From assembly GCF_041027365.1 (NCBI RefSeq), contig NZ_JBFTEH010000011.1:1-64000 (forward strand): DNA of 64,000 nucleotides, written 5' to 3'. The position numbers were made by a program, and so were the translations under genes. Positions 36,161 through 46,063 of this stretch are shown piece after piece (the stretch's first letter is position 1; each line of letters begins with the position of its first letter). The notes below the pieces were generated by a model, which saw nothing but the letters and a program-made list of their open reading frames with translations, did no database searches and was not told where the DNA came from. This DNA comes from VKMB-3413 sp041027365 (GTDB lineage Bacteria > Pseudomonadota > Alphaproteobacteria > Rhizobiales > Rhizobiaceae).

Positions 36161-36673
36161 ATGCACAGACGTGGCTTTCTAGCGAGCGGTGTCGCGGCCC
36201 TGGCGGCGGCAGCGGGCGCCGGGGGCGGCCTCCTCCTGCAATCGCGCGGCGCCCGGGCGAAGGAGAGCTTCCCGGTGGAGATGAGCGAGGCCGAGTGGAA
36301 GAAGAAGCTGACGCCCGAGGAGTTCGCGGTCCTGCGCCGGGCGGCGACCGAGCGGCCGTTTTCCAGCCCGCTGAACCACAACAAGACCGCCGGCCTCTAC
36401 CACTGTGCCGGCTGCGACACGGCCGTCTATTCCTCGGAGGCCAAGTTCGATTCCGGCACTGGCTGGCCGAGCTTCTTTGAGCCGGTCTCGGAGGATGCCG
36501 TCGCCACCAGGTCGGATTATTCGCTGATCGTGCCGCGCACCGAGGTCCACTGCGCGACCTGCGGCGGGCATCTCGGCCATGTCTTCGACGACGGGCCGCC
36601 GCCGACCGGCAAGCGCCACTGCATCAACGGCGTCGCGCTGCACTTCAAGCCGGGCGCGACCACGGCGTCCTGA
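36161..36673 (+). CDS. msrB: methionine-(R)-sulfoxide reductase B, Tat-exported
   Basis: Repairs methionine-R-sulfoxide. 170 residues with an N-terminal twin-arginine signal (HRRGFLASG then a hydrophobic run), so it should act in the periplasm, unlike the common cytosolic MsrB. The MsrB domain (about 40-165) has zinc ligands C82, C85, C131 and C134 and the catalytic C154 in RHCINGVAL. AAGGAG is well placed before the ATG. Folding with bound Zn before export would explain the Tat route. The 260 bases upstream hold no gene. Confidence 0.9.
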   Translation: MHRRGFLASGVAALAAAAGAGGGLLLQSRGARAKESFPVEMSEAEWKKKLTPEEFAVLRRAATERPFSSPLNHNKTAGLYHCAGCDTAVYSSEAKFDSGTGWPSFFEPVSEDAVATRSDYSLIVPRTEVHCATCGGHLGHVFDDGPPPTGKRHCINGVALHFKPGATTAS

Positions 36674-36845
36674 CATGGCTCGGCTGTCGCGGCGGCCTGT
36701 GCGAGCCCCCCGAGGAGCCACTCTGTCGGCCGGCCTACCTGGCTCGGCCGCAACCGGTTTTCGCGGGTTTGAGGAGGCGGCCGTCTTGGCGGTTTGGAAA
36801 GGATTGCGCGCGACCATCGCGGCTTGAGCGAGATCGACGCGGCGG

Positions 36846-36876
36846 ATTGAAGCTTGGGCTCGGCAACGCCATATGA
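36846..36876 (+). promoter_or_regulatory. possible RpoH-type promoter of hsp20
   Basis: TTGAA (36847-36851) and CCATAT (36869-36874) are separated by 17 bases, resembling the heat-shock sigma consensus (CTTGAA...CCCCATNT). It is placed 75 bases before the Hsp20 start. A perfect 10-base palindrome CTTGATCAAG (36924-36933) follows in the untranslated leader and partly covers the AAGG that could serve as ribosome-binding site. Confidence 0.35.
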
Positions 36877-36949
36877 TGGTCGGGACGGGGCGGTGCCGCT
36901 GACGGGCCGCTCCGCGGAAAGTCGCTTGATCAAGGACTTTGTGAGACCG

Positions 36950-37384
36950 ATGAGTCGTATGACCCCTTTCTCCAGCCCGCTGCTGCTTGGTTTCGACAGC
37001 GTCGAGAAGACGCTGGAACGGATCGCCAAGGGCGGCGACGGATATCCGCCCTACAATATCGAGCGGATCCGCCCGAAGCAGGGCGAGGACGGTGCGAACG
37101 ACCTGATCCGCATAACCTTGGCTGTCGCAGGATTTCAGCCCGAGGATCTCGACGTCACGACCGAGGAAAATCAGCTGATGATCCGCGGCCGCCAGGCCGA
37201 GGACGTCGAGCGCGAGTTCCTGCATCGCGGGATCGCCGCGCGGCAGTTCCAGAAGTGCTTCCTTCTGGCCGACGGCATGCGGGTGATCGGCGCACAGCTG
37301 AAAAACGGCCTTCTGTTCATCGATCTGGCCAAGCCCGAGCCAGAGCGCGTCGTCAGACGGATCGAGATCGCGGTCAACGAATGA
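36950..37384 (+). CDS. small heat-shock protein Hsp20/IbpA-like
   Basis: ATP-independent holdase of 144 residues. N-terminus MSRMTPFSSPLLLGFD, then the alpha-crystallin domain (about 40-130) with YNIERI, ITLAVAGF and the LMIRGRQ strand, ending with a variable tail. The rhizobial class A type matches. The start could be the ATG at 36950 or 36959. It is followed by a DUF1150 gene after 36 bases, a pairing seen repeatedly in Rhizobiales. Confidence 0.92.
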   Translation: MSRMTPFSSPLLLGFDSVEKTLERIAKGGDGYPPYNIERIRPKQGEDGANDLIRITLAVAGFQPEDLDVTTEENQLMIRGRQAEDVEREFLHRGIAARQFQKCFLLADGMRVIGAQLKNGLLFIDLAKPEPERVVRRIEIAVNE

Positions 37385-37420
37385 CCGGGTTTCGCGTTTG
37401 CCTGTCCAAGGAGACGGATT

Positions 37421-37675
37421 ATGAGTGAGAGTATCGTGAACACCATCACCGAGAGCGATCTCGCCGCCATCGGCGAGGGCCATCTCGCCTATCTCAGGCG
37501 GATGACCTCGGACGAGATCCGGGCCCGCTTTCCCGCCGCCCAGGCGATCCAGCCGGGGCTGAACCTGTGGGCGCTGTTCTCCGCCGACGGGACGCCGCTC
37601 GCGGTCTCGGACGATCGCGGCAGCATTCTCGAGAGCGCGTCCGAGAACGAGCTTCAGACGGTCAGCATCCACTGA
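37421..37675 (+). CDS. DUF1150 family protein
   Basis: Small protein of 84 residues. The family pattern is visible: HLAYLRRMTSDE, the LNLWALFSADGTPLAVSDDR central part and a polar tail. Function unknown. AAGGAG precedes the ATG. Its place after hsp20, before a strong terminator, suggests a two-gene heat-shock operon. Confidence 0.85.
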   Translation: MSESIVNTITESDLAAIGEGHLAYLRRMTSDEIRARFPAAQAIQPGLNLWALFSADGTPLAVSDDRGSILESASENELQTVSIH

Positions 37676-37742
37676 TCGCGCGGGGCTGGTCCGGTGGCCT
37701 TCACCTGACAGCGGCCCGCACCGGTTCGAACCATCAGATCGC

Positions 37743-37780
37743 AAGCGCCGCAGCCGGGACCCGGCTGCGGCGCTTTTTTT
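37743..37780 (+). terminator. rho-independent terminator after DUF1150
   Basis: Perfect 16-base arms (AAGCGCCGCAGCCGGG and its complement) around a tight loop, followed by seven T. Very strong. Confidence 0.93.
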
Positions 37781-37827
37781 GTTGGTCGATGGTCGATCGG
37801 CGCCCGCTTCGCTTCCGCGAGGCGCGC

Positions 37828-38526
37828 TCAGCTCTGCGGGCAGTGTGCGCCGGTCGCGACCCAGGCCCTGTAGAGATTGCCGAACTCTTCCTGCGTGCCG
37901 GGCACCGGCTGGCGTCCCGCACCCGGGTGCCAGCCCCAGGCGACGATGTCGGCATGCGCCATGTGGTCGACGAGCTGCGCCAGCGTCAGGCCGCCATTGC
38001 GGTTCTTGTCCTTCAGCTGCCGGCAGATCTGGCCGAGCGTCTTGCCCTGCCAGGCCATCGAGCTCGGCGCGAGCCGCCAGTCCGGGCTGCCCGGGATCGA
38101 CTTGATCGTTGCCGACTGGGCGACGAGATCGACGTTCTTCTGGCCGTGGCAGGTGTTGCAGGTCATGCCGGGCGCACCGAAATCGGCATCGCCCCGGCGG
38201 ACCGGCGGCTGGTGGAGGTGCATGTCGTCGCCCTGCAGCGGCGAATTCCCGGCGGGATGGCAGTTCACGCAGCGCGGGTTGAGGATGACCTTGCCGGTCT
38301 CTTCGAAGATCGCGATCGAGCGCTCCGTCTCGTCCTTGATGTTGCTGAAGGCAGAGACGGGCTTCAGCGTGTTCGGCTTGGTCTGCGACAGCGGCGCGAC
38401 CGCCGGCGTCGAGGGCTCCGGTGCCTCTGGCGCGCGGTCCTGGGCGCCGGAGATCGTCGGCACGAGCGCCGCGGCGGCAAAGAACGCGATGCCGGCCGAA
38501 AGGCCGGCAAGGGTATGTTTCTTCAT
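37828..38526 (-). CDS. di-heme c-type cytochrome, electron acceptor of the hydroxylase
   Basis: Exported cytochrome of 232 residues. Signal peptide about 1-28 (ending ISGAQ). Two heme sites: C86-V-N-C89-H90 and C123-N-T-C126-H127. It is the third gene after the small and large subunits of a molybdenum hydroxylase, starting 20 bases after the large subunit, and should pass electrons from it to the respiratory chain. No terminator is seen directly downstream on the minus strand. Confidence 0.82.
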   Translation of the reverse strand: MKKHTLAGLSAGIAFFAAAALVPTISGAQDRAPEAPEPSTPAVAPLSQTKPNTLKPVSAFSNIKDETERSIAIFEETGKVILNPRCVNCHPAGNSPLQGDDMHLHQPPVRRGDADFGAPGMTCNTCHGQKNVDLVAQSATIKSIPGSPDWRLAPSSMAWQGKTLGQICRQLKDKNRNGGLTLAQLVDHMAHADIVAWGWHPGAGRQPVPGTQEEFGNLYRAWVATGAHCPQS

Positions 38527-38546
38527 CTCGTCTGGTCTCGCTTGGG

Positions 38547-40706
38547 TTACGCGGTGAGGGCGCTGACGATCGGCAGGCGCCGGACCGGCTGGCCGGTGAG
38601 CTTGCGCCAGGCATTGGCAACCGCCGGGCCGATCGGCGGTACGCCCGGCTCCCCGACGCCGGTCGGCGCCTCGCTGGACTTGATGATCGCCACCTCGACG
38701 TCCGGCATCTCGTTGATCCTGAGCGAGCGATAGGTGTCGAAGTTCGACTGCACCACCGCGCCGCCCTGGCCGAGGGTGATCTGGTCGAACAGGATGGCAC
38801 CGAGACCGTAGCCGATGCCGCCCTCCATCTGCGCCTTGATGATGTTCGGGTTGACCGCGACGCCGCAGTCGACCGCGCACCACACCTTGTGCACCCGCGG
38901 CATGCCGCCCTCGCCGATCGACACCTCGGCGACTTCCGCGACATAGGTGTTGAAGCTCTTGTGGACGGCGACGCCGCGCTGGCGCCCGTCCGGCGGGGTG
39001 GAGCCCCAACCGGCCATCTCCGCCACCTTCTGGAGGACGCCGGCCTCGCGCGGATGGTCCTTCAGGAGCGCCAGGCGTCCCTGCACCGGATCCTTGCCGG
39101 CGCGATCCAGAAGCTCGTCGAGGAAGGTCTCCACCGCGAAGCCGGTATGGGTGTGCCCGACCGAGCGCCACCACAGGATCGGCACCTTCAGCTCCGGCTG
39201 GTAGCCGACGACGCGAAGATTCGGGATCGCATAGGGCATGTCGGCGGCACCCTCGACAGTGGTCTCGTCGAGATCGCTCTTCTTCATGATCGACTGGCCG
39301 GCGATCTTGTGATCCCAGGCGACGATGTTGCCGTCCTTGTCGATCGCGCCCTTGATCGAGTGGACGTAGATCGGGCGGTAGAAGCCACCGCGGATATCGT
39401 CCTCGCGCGTCCACATGTGCTTCATCGGGCGCTTCATGCCGGAGGCTTTGAACGCCGCGGCGGCCTCGCGCATGTAGGGCGAGCCGAACTGCGCGCGGCG
39501 GCCGAAGGAGCCGCCGGCGAGCTGCATGTTGACGCGCACCTTCGAGGCGTCGACGCCGCACACGTCGGCGATCGCCGCCTTGTCCTGCGTCGGAAACTGC
39601 GCGCCGTTGTAGCAGTCGATCGAGCCGTCCTTGGCCTGGATCAGCACCGCGTCGAGCGGCTCCATCGGCGCATGGGCGAGGAAGGGGAAGATCATCTCGG
39701 CGTCGAGGCTGGTGATCCCATTGCCGGAGAAGGCGCTGTCGACGTCGCCCTTGTTGGTCGCCTGAAGTCCCTTGGCGGAGAAGCCGCTGCGGTAGTCGGC
39801 GTAGATCTCCTCGCTCGACCGGGTCTCGGCATGGGTGAGGTCCCAGTTGATCTTCAGCGCCTCGCGGCCCTTCAGCGCCGCGAAGGTGTTCTCGGCGAAC
39901 ACCGCGACGCCCTGCGGGATCGCCTTCACGTCGACCACGCCCTTGACCTTGCGCGCGGCCGCGTCGTCGAAGCCGCGCACGGTGGCGCCGAAATGGTCAG
40001 GATGGGCGACCATCGCGATCAGCATGTCGTCGGCGAGGACGTCGAGCGTGTAGACCGCCTTGCCGTTGGTCTTCTCGTCGGTGTCGATCTTGTGGCGGTC
40101 GGTACCGATCAGCGTGAAGTCCTTGGGGTCCTTCAGCTTCACGTCGGACGGCGCGTCCATGGTGGCGGCCTTGTCGGCGAACTCGCCGAAGCCGCCTTCC
40201 TTGTTCTTGCCGGCGTGGCGGATGCGGCCCTTCTCGACGGTGATCTCGCTGGCCGGCACGCCCCAGGCGTCCGCCGCGGCGGCGACCAGCATCGCGCGGG
40301 CCGTCGCGCCGGCCCTACGCATCTGCTCATAAGACTCCGCGATGGAAGTCGAGCCGCCGGTGCCCTGCAGGCCAAAGGCGAGGTTCTTGTACACCGCGTC
40401 GTCCGCCGGCGCCGCCGCGACACGCATCTGCGACCAGTCGGCGTCGAGTTCCTCGGCGACCAGCGTGGTGAGGCCCGTATAGGGCCCCTGGCCCATCTCG
40501 ATGTGCTTGGAGAGGACGGTCACCGTGCCGTCGGGAGCGACGCGAACGAAGGCGTTGAGGTCCTCGTGCGGCCCCTGGACGCCCTCGGGGGCGCCCTGGA
40601 TGAGTTCGGCGGCGCGGGCGTGCCGGCCGGCGAGCGCGACGCCGATGACGAGGCCTGTGCCGGCGAGAAAGCCGCGGCGGGTGGTGTTGATGGCCTGGAT
40701 GCCCAT
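38547..40706 (-). CDS. molybdenum hydroxylase large subunit (IorB/aldehyde oxidase-like), Tat-exported
   Basis: Molybdopterin-binding subunit, 719 residues, of the xanthine oxidase family in the isoquinoline 1-oxidoreductase beta (IorB) branch. A twin-arginine signal (TTRRGFLAG) is present, so it is periplasmic. Moco-domain motifs include IEMGQGPYTGLTTLVAEEL, GGSFGRR and, near the C-terminus, GVGEPGVPPIGPA, which carries the active-site glutamate. The real substrate (aldehyde, N-heterocycle or other) cannot be told. It starts 4 bases after the small-subunit stop. Confidence 0.86.
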   Translation of the reverse strand: MGIQAINTTRRGFLAGTGLVIGVALAGRHARAAELIQGAPEGVQGPHEDLNAFVRVAPDGTVTVLSKHIEMGQGPYTGLTTLVAEELDADWSQMRVAAAPADDAVYKNLAFGLQGTGGSTSIAESYEQMRRAGATARAMLVAAAADAWGVPASEITVEKGRIRHAGKNKEGGFGEFADKAATMDAPSDVKLKDPKDFTLIGTDRHKIDTDEKTNGKAVYTLDVLADDMLIAMVAHPDHFGATVRGFDDAAARKVKGVVDVKAIPQGVAVFAENTFAALKGREALKINWDLTHAETRSSEEIYADYRSGFSAKGLQATNKGDVDSAFSGNGITSLDAEMIFPFLAHAPMEPLDAVLIQAKDGSIDCYNGAQFPTQDKAAIADVCGVDASKVRVNMQLAGGSFGRRAQFGSPYMREAAAAFKASGMKRPMKHMWTREDDIRGGFYRPIYVHSIKGAIDKDGNIVAWDHKIAGQSIMKKSDLDETTVEGAADMPYAIPNLRVVGYQPELKVPILWWRSVGHTHTGFAVETFLDELLDRAGKDPVQGRLALLKDHPREAGVLQKVAEMAGWGSTPPDGRQRGVAVHKSFNTYVAEVAEVSIGEGGMPRVHKVWCAVDCGVAVNPNIIKAQMEGGIGYGLGAILFDQITLGQGGAVVQSNFDTYRSLRINEMPDVEVAIIKSSEAPTGVGEPGVPPIGPAVANAWRKLTGQPVRRLPIVSALTA

Positions 40707-40710
40707 GGTC

Positions 40711-41169
40711 TCAGCCCTCCAGCGTCTTGGCGGCGTCGTGGATCGCCTGCCGAATGCGCTTGTAGGTCGCACAGCGGCAGATGTTGCCGGCCATGGCCCC
40801 GTCGATGTCGTCGTCGCTGGGCTTCGGGTTGAACTGCAGCAGCGAGACCGCCGACATGATCTGGCCGGACTGGCAGTAGCCGCACTGCGGCACGTCGATC
40901 GCCTGCCAGGCCGCCTGGACGGCCTTCGCCTCCTTGCCGTCGATCCCCTCGATGGTGGTGACGGTCGAGCCGTCGACACTGGAGATGGGGGTGACGCAGG
41001 AGCGCCGGGTCATGCCGTCCAGATGCACCGTGCAGGCGCCGCACTGGGCGATGCCGCAGCCGTATTTCGTGCCGGTCAGCTTTTCGGCGTCGCGGATGAC
41101 CCAGAGCAGCGGCGTGTCGGGGTCGCCGTCGAAGGTCTTCTTCTCGCCGTTCAGGGTGAAGGTGATCAA
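40711..41169 (-). CDS. molybdenum hydroxylase [2Fe-2S] subunit (IorA-like)
   Basis: Iron-sulfur subunit of 152 residues. All eight cysteines of the two [2Fe-2S] clusters are present: C38, C43, C46, C58 (plant-type) and C96, C99, C131, C133 (helical domain). The best start is TTG at 41169, with GGGAGG five bases upstream and giving the normal ITFTLNG beginning; upstream in-frame starts lack a ribosome-binding site. No own export signal, as expected for a subunit carried out by the Tat signal of the large one. Confidence 0.9.
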   Translation of the reverse strand: MITFTLNGEKKTFDGDPDTPLLWVIRDAEKLTGTKYGCGIAQCGACTVHLDGMTRRSCVTPISSVDGSTVTTIEGIDGKEAKAVQAAWQAIDVPQCGYCQSGQIMSAVSLLQFNPKPSDDDIDGAMAGNICRCATYKRIRQAIHDAAKTLEG

Positions 41170-41395
41170 GGGCGCCTCCCGTCGACGGCTGCAAGGAGCC
41201 ATCGTCATCCGCATCACGCCGCAGCTCGTCGGCGCGGCTTTCAATTTCGATGAAGTCTAAACTAACGACTTCACCGGACGCGGCAAGCGGGCGGCCAAAA
41301 GGTTCCCTCACCTCGGCGTGAACAATGTGTTTGGCCGGCGCCGGACAAACGCACCGCGTGACGGTGGCTCCGGGCTCGCGGTCGGAGGTCCCGGA

Positions 41396-41431
41396 ACAAA
41401 GAAAGGGCCGCCCTGTCGCAGGACGGCCCTT
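41396..41431 (-). terminator. rho-independent terminator after csbD
   Basis: On the minus strand, 13-bp stem (AAGGGCCGTCCTG, one mismatch) with a 3-base loop, then TTTCTTTG. It lies 24 bases beyond the csbD stop. Confidence 0.78.
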
Positions 41432-41454
41432 CGGACTTTACGGACGAGTTGCGA

Positions 41455-41637
41455 TCAGTGCGTCTGATCCTTCACCGCATCCTTGACCTTGCCGTAGTTC
41501 TTCTGGGTCTTGCCCTCGACCTGATCGGCCTGGCCTTCGACTTCCATGTCGCGGTTGCCGGTCGCGCGGCCGGCGGCTTCCTTGAGCTTGCCGCCGACTT
41601 CCTTGGCGCCGCCCTTGACTTCGTTCTTGTCGACCAT
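41455..41637 (-). CDS. CsbD family stress protein
   Basis: Small hydrophilic protein of 60 residues, the usual CsbD length, with the pattern NEVKGGAKEVGGKLKEAAGRATG and the VEGQADQVEGK repeat of the family. CsbD-like proteins are abundant under general stress, with unknown molecular role. It is encoded between the hydroxylase operon and groEL, with its own terminator and a GGAGGA before the ATG. Confidence 0.9.
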   Translation of the reverse strand: MVDKNEVKGGAKEVGGKLKEAAGRATGNRDMEVEGQADQVEGKTQKNYGKVKDAVKDQTH

Positions 41638-41779
41638 CGGAAAATCCTCCGTTCGGCATGATTGCCGTGTCGAAAGAATAACGGTCTGAAAACAAAACGG
41701 GTTCCGTAGCCGGCACCGGTTGTGTGCGCCAGCCGTCGAAGACGCGTCCGGCCGAGCGGTCCGTCGCCTCCCGCCAATG

Positions 41780-41807
41780 AAAAAGGGGCCCGGCGATGCC
41801 GAGCCCC
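41780..41807 (-). terminator. rho-independent terminator after groEL
   Basis: On the minus strand, 10-bp stem (GGGGCTCGGC, one mismatch) with a short loop, followed by five T, about 36 bases beyond the groEL stop. Confidence 0.8.
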
Positions 41808-41842
41808 CCTCGATGGAACCGGATGGATCCAGGTGGCGGGAC

Positions 41843-43495
<1,653 letters not shown>

Positions 43496-43583
43496 GTTCG
43501 TAACTCTCCAGGGCGCGCCTTGCAGGCCGCGCCGTTTCGGGTTTCGTCAATTGCTGGAACAGAACCGATCGGACGGCCGCGAC

Positions 43584-43880
43584 TTACGCGACGACGCCCA
43601 TGATGTCGGATTCCTTCATGATGAGCAGGTCTTCGCCGTTCAGCTTGACCTCGGTGCCGGACCACTTGCCGAAGAGGACGCGGTCGCCGGTCTTGACGTC
43701 GAGCGGGACGACCTTGCCGGATTCGTCGCGCGCGCCGGAGCCGACGGCGACGATCTCGCCTTCCTGCGGCTTTTCCTTCGCCGTGTCCGGGATGATGATG
43801 CCGCCAGCGGTCTTGGCCTCGGACTCCACCCGGCGAACCACGACGCGGTCGTGCAGGGGACGGAAGTTCACAGCTGCCAT
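43584..43880 (-). CDS. groES: co-chaperonin GroES (Hsp10)
   Basis: Heptameric lid of GroEL, 98 residues. The mobile loop region (EAKTAGGIIIPDTAKEKPQEG) and the NFRPLHDRVVV start are typical. ATG at 43880; translation signals are weak (about GGGTTC upstream). First gene of the groESL operon. Confidence 0.97.
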   Translation of the reverse strand: MAAVNFRPLHDRVVVRRVESEAKTAGGIIIPDTAKEKPQEGEIVAVGSGARDESGKVVPLDVKTGDRVLFGKWSGTEVKLNGEDLLIMKESDIMGVVA

Positions 43881-43943
43881 GTTCGTTTGAACCCTTCGTT
43901 GGACGAAACGCCGGACCCCGTCGGGCATCCGGCTGAAGCAAGT

Positions 43944-43970
43944 TTAGCACTCACCGATCGAGAGTGCTAA
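43944..43970 (-). promoter_or_regulatory. CIRCE operator (HrcA-binding)
   Basis: TTAGCACTC, nine bases, GAGTGCTAA: a perfect match to the CIRCE consensus, 63 bases upstream of groES. The HrcA repressor binds it and releases it on heat shock. Confidence 0.97.
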
Positions 43971-43977
43971 CAGGGTG

Positions 43978-44007
43978 GAGATAGTGACGGGCGGCAGCTC
44001 CTGTCAA
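43978..44007 (-). promoter_or_regulatory. promoter of groESL
   Basis: On the minus strand, TTGACA (44002-44007) and TATCTC (43978-43983) with 18 bases between. The -10 lies 7 bases from CIRCE, so the operator covers the start of transcription. The CTTGAC...CTATCT form would also suit the alphaproteobacterial heat-shock sigma factor. Confidence 0.6.
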
Positions 44008-44177
44008 GATCGCGTGTCAGCAAATTTCCGTGCTGATTATGTGGCAGGCCGCCTGCAGCGCAGCGGCCTTGATCCGCATCCGCGACGGGACCTTCCCCGG
44101 CGGCCGCTCGCCCGCCTTGACCCGCCGCCGGCCCGCCTCTATCGCCTCGGCCACCGGCAACTTCCCGCGGAAAACGC

Positions 44178-45032
44178 ATGGACCGATACGATTCGCAAGA
44201 GCCCCGGAAGCTCGCCGCCCTCGACGAGGTCTGCGGCGACTATGCCGCGATCTTCTGCGACATCTGGGGTGTCGTGCACAATGGCGAGAAGAAGCACCCG
44301 GCCGCCGAGCGGGCGTTGACGGCGGCGCGGGCGCGCGGCGTCACCGTCGTGCTCCTCACCAATTCGCCGCGGCCGGCCTCGGGCGTCATCGCCCAGCTCG
44401 CCGGATTTGGCCTCTCCGGCGAGGCCTACGATGCGGTGGTCACTTCGGGCGATGCGACCCGCGCGCTGATCGCCGAGGCCGGCGGCCCGATCTTCCATAT
44501 CGGGCCGGAGCGGGATCTGGACCTCTTCGACGGGCTCGCTGTCGAGCGGACAGACGCGCTCGACAACGCCAGCGCGGCGGTCGCGACCGGTCTTTACCAT
44601 GACGAGGAAGAATCGCCGGAGGACTACCGCGATCTCCTCGCCCGGATGAAGGCGCGGGACATCCCGATGATCTGCGCCAATCCGGACATCGTCGTTCATC
44701 GGGGCGAGCGGCTGATCTGGTGCGCCGGCGCGCTCGCCCGCGACTACGCTGCGGCCGGCGGAACGGTGGAACTCGCCGGCAAGCCGCATCCGCCGATCTA
44801 CCGCCAGGCGATGAAGGCCGGCGCCGTCGAGCCCGGCGCCGCGATCCTCGCCATCGGCGACGGGCTGATGACCGACGTCAAGGGCGCCAACGACTTCGGC
44901 TGCGACACGCTGCTGATCACGCACGGCATCCACGGCGCCGAGTTCGGCTCGGCCCCGGCCGCCGATGTCGTGTCGCGCGTGCTTTCCGAGAAGGGGCTGT
45001 CGGCCCGCTACTTCATGGCGGCGCTCGGATGA
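44178..45032 (+). CDS. HAD-superfamily hydrolase, class IIA
   Basis: Phosphatase-like protein of 284 residues in the HAD subfamily IIA (TIGR01459-type). Motif I is FCDIWGVVHNG (aspartate nucleophile in CDIWG), motif II LLTNSPR, the Lys in ELAGKPHPPIY (motif III) and GDGLMTDVKGAN (motif IV). The substrate is unknown. The following ribF overlaps its stop by four bases (ATGA), a conserved pairing in alphaproteobacteria that hints at a flavin- or phosphate-related job. Confidence 0.88.
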   Translation: MDRYDSQEPRKLAALDEVCGDYAAIFCDIWGVVHNGEKKHPAAERALTAARARGVTVVLLTNSPRPASGVIAQLAGFGLSGEAYDAVVTSGDATRALIAEAGGPIFHIGPERDLDLFDGLAVERTDALDNASAAVATGLYHDEEESPEDYRDLLARMKARDIPMICANPDIVVHRGERLIWCAGALARDYAAAGGTVELAGKPHPPIYRQAMKAGAVEPGAAILAIGDGLMTDVKGANDFGCDTLLITHGIHGAEFGSAPAADVVSRVLSEKGLSARYFMAALG

Positions 45033-46012
45033 AGCGTCCGGCGATCGCGCGCCTTCCCGGCGGCGAGCCGCTGCCGGCCGATCTTTCCGGCGGCGTCGTC
45101 GCGATCGGCAATTTCGACGGCGTGCATCGCGGCCATCAGGCCGTGCTGTCGGTGGCGCGCGAGATCGCCGAAGCAAAGGACCGCCCGCTCGTCTGCCTGA
45201 CCTTCGAGCCGCATCCGCGCAGCGTCTTTGCGCCGGACCGGCCGGTCGCCCGGCTGACGCCGGCGCCGATGCGGGCGCGGCTCCTGGGGGCGCTCGGCTT
45301 CGACGCCGTGGTCGAGCAGCGCTTCGACCGGGACTTCGCGGGGCTGTCCCCGGACGCCTTCGTCGAGGACGTGCTGGTCGGCTGCCTCGGGGCCTCGCAT
45401 GTCGTCGCGGGCTTCGACTTCCACTATGGCGCCAAGCGGGGCGGCACGCCGCAGACGCTGGTCGCGGCCGGCGAGAAGCACCGCTTCGGCGCGACGCTGG
45501 TGCCGGCCTTCCAGGACGAGGGCGGCGAGACCGTCTCCTCCAGCCGCATCCGGACGCTGCTGCGGGACGGCGATGTCGCCGCGGCCGCCGGCCTGTTCGG
45601 CTATCGCTGGACGATCCGCGGCACGGTGCAGACCGGCGCGCAGCTCGGCCGCACGCTCGGCTATCCCACCGCCAACATCACGCTCGAACCCGACACGATG
45701 CTGAAGTTCGGCATTTACGCCGTCCGCCTGCGCCGCGCCGACGGGACGCTCCACGACGGCGTCGCGAGCTTCGGCCGCCGCCCGACCTTCGACGACGGCG
45801 CGGCGCTGTTCGAGACCTTCCTCTTCGACTTCTCCGGCGACCTCTATGGCGAGACGGTCGACGTCTCGCTCTTCGGCTTCCTGCGCGGCGAAGAGAAGTT
45901 CGCCAGCGCCGAGGCGCTGGTCGAACAGATGGACCGGGATTCGGCGGAGGCGCGGGCGCTGCTCGCGGGCGTGTCGCCGCTCGGAGAGCTGGATCGGGTG
46001 ATCGCGTTCTGA
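45029..46012 (+). CDS. ribF: bifunctional riboflavin kinase / FAD synthetase
   Basis: Makes FMN and then FAD from riboflavin. 327 residues. The N-terminal nucleotidyl-transferase domain has GNFDGVHRGHQ (HIGH-like) and SSSRIRTLL; the C-terminal riboflavin kinase domain has the LGYPTAN motif, and VASFGRRPTF. ATG overlaps the HAD stop (ATGA). Confidence 0.95.
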   Translation: MKRPAIARLPGGEPLPADLSGGVVAIGNFDGVHRGHQAVLSVAREIAEAKDRPLVCLTFEPHPRSVFAPDRPVARLTPAPMRARLLGALGFDAVVEQRFDRDFAGLSPDAFVEDVLVGCLGASHVVAGFDFHYGAKRGGTPQTLVAAGEKHRFGATLVPAFQDEGGETVSSSRIRTLLRDGDVAAAAGLFGYRWTIRGTVQTGAQLGRTLGYPTANITLEPDTMLKFGIYAVRLRRADGTLHDGVASFGRRPTFDDGAALFETFLFDFSGDLYGETVDVSLFGFLRGEEKFASAEALVEQMDRDSAEARALLAGVSPLGELDRVIAF

Positions 46013-46063
46013 CCGCGCCGCGACGGCTGGACGTTTGCCCCGACCGGTCATAGCTCACCCGCC

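Noticed and set aside
36179..38944. Open frame of about 920 codons on the minus strand across msrB, hsp20 and DUF1150
   Set aside because: No family motif, Arg/Pro/Gly-rich, and opposite to well supported genes.
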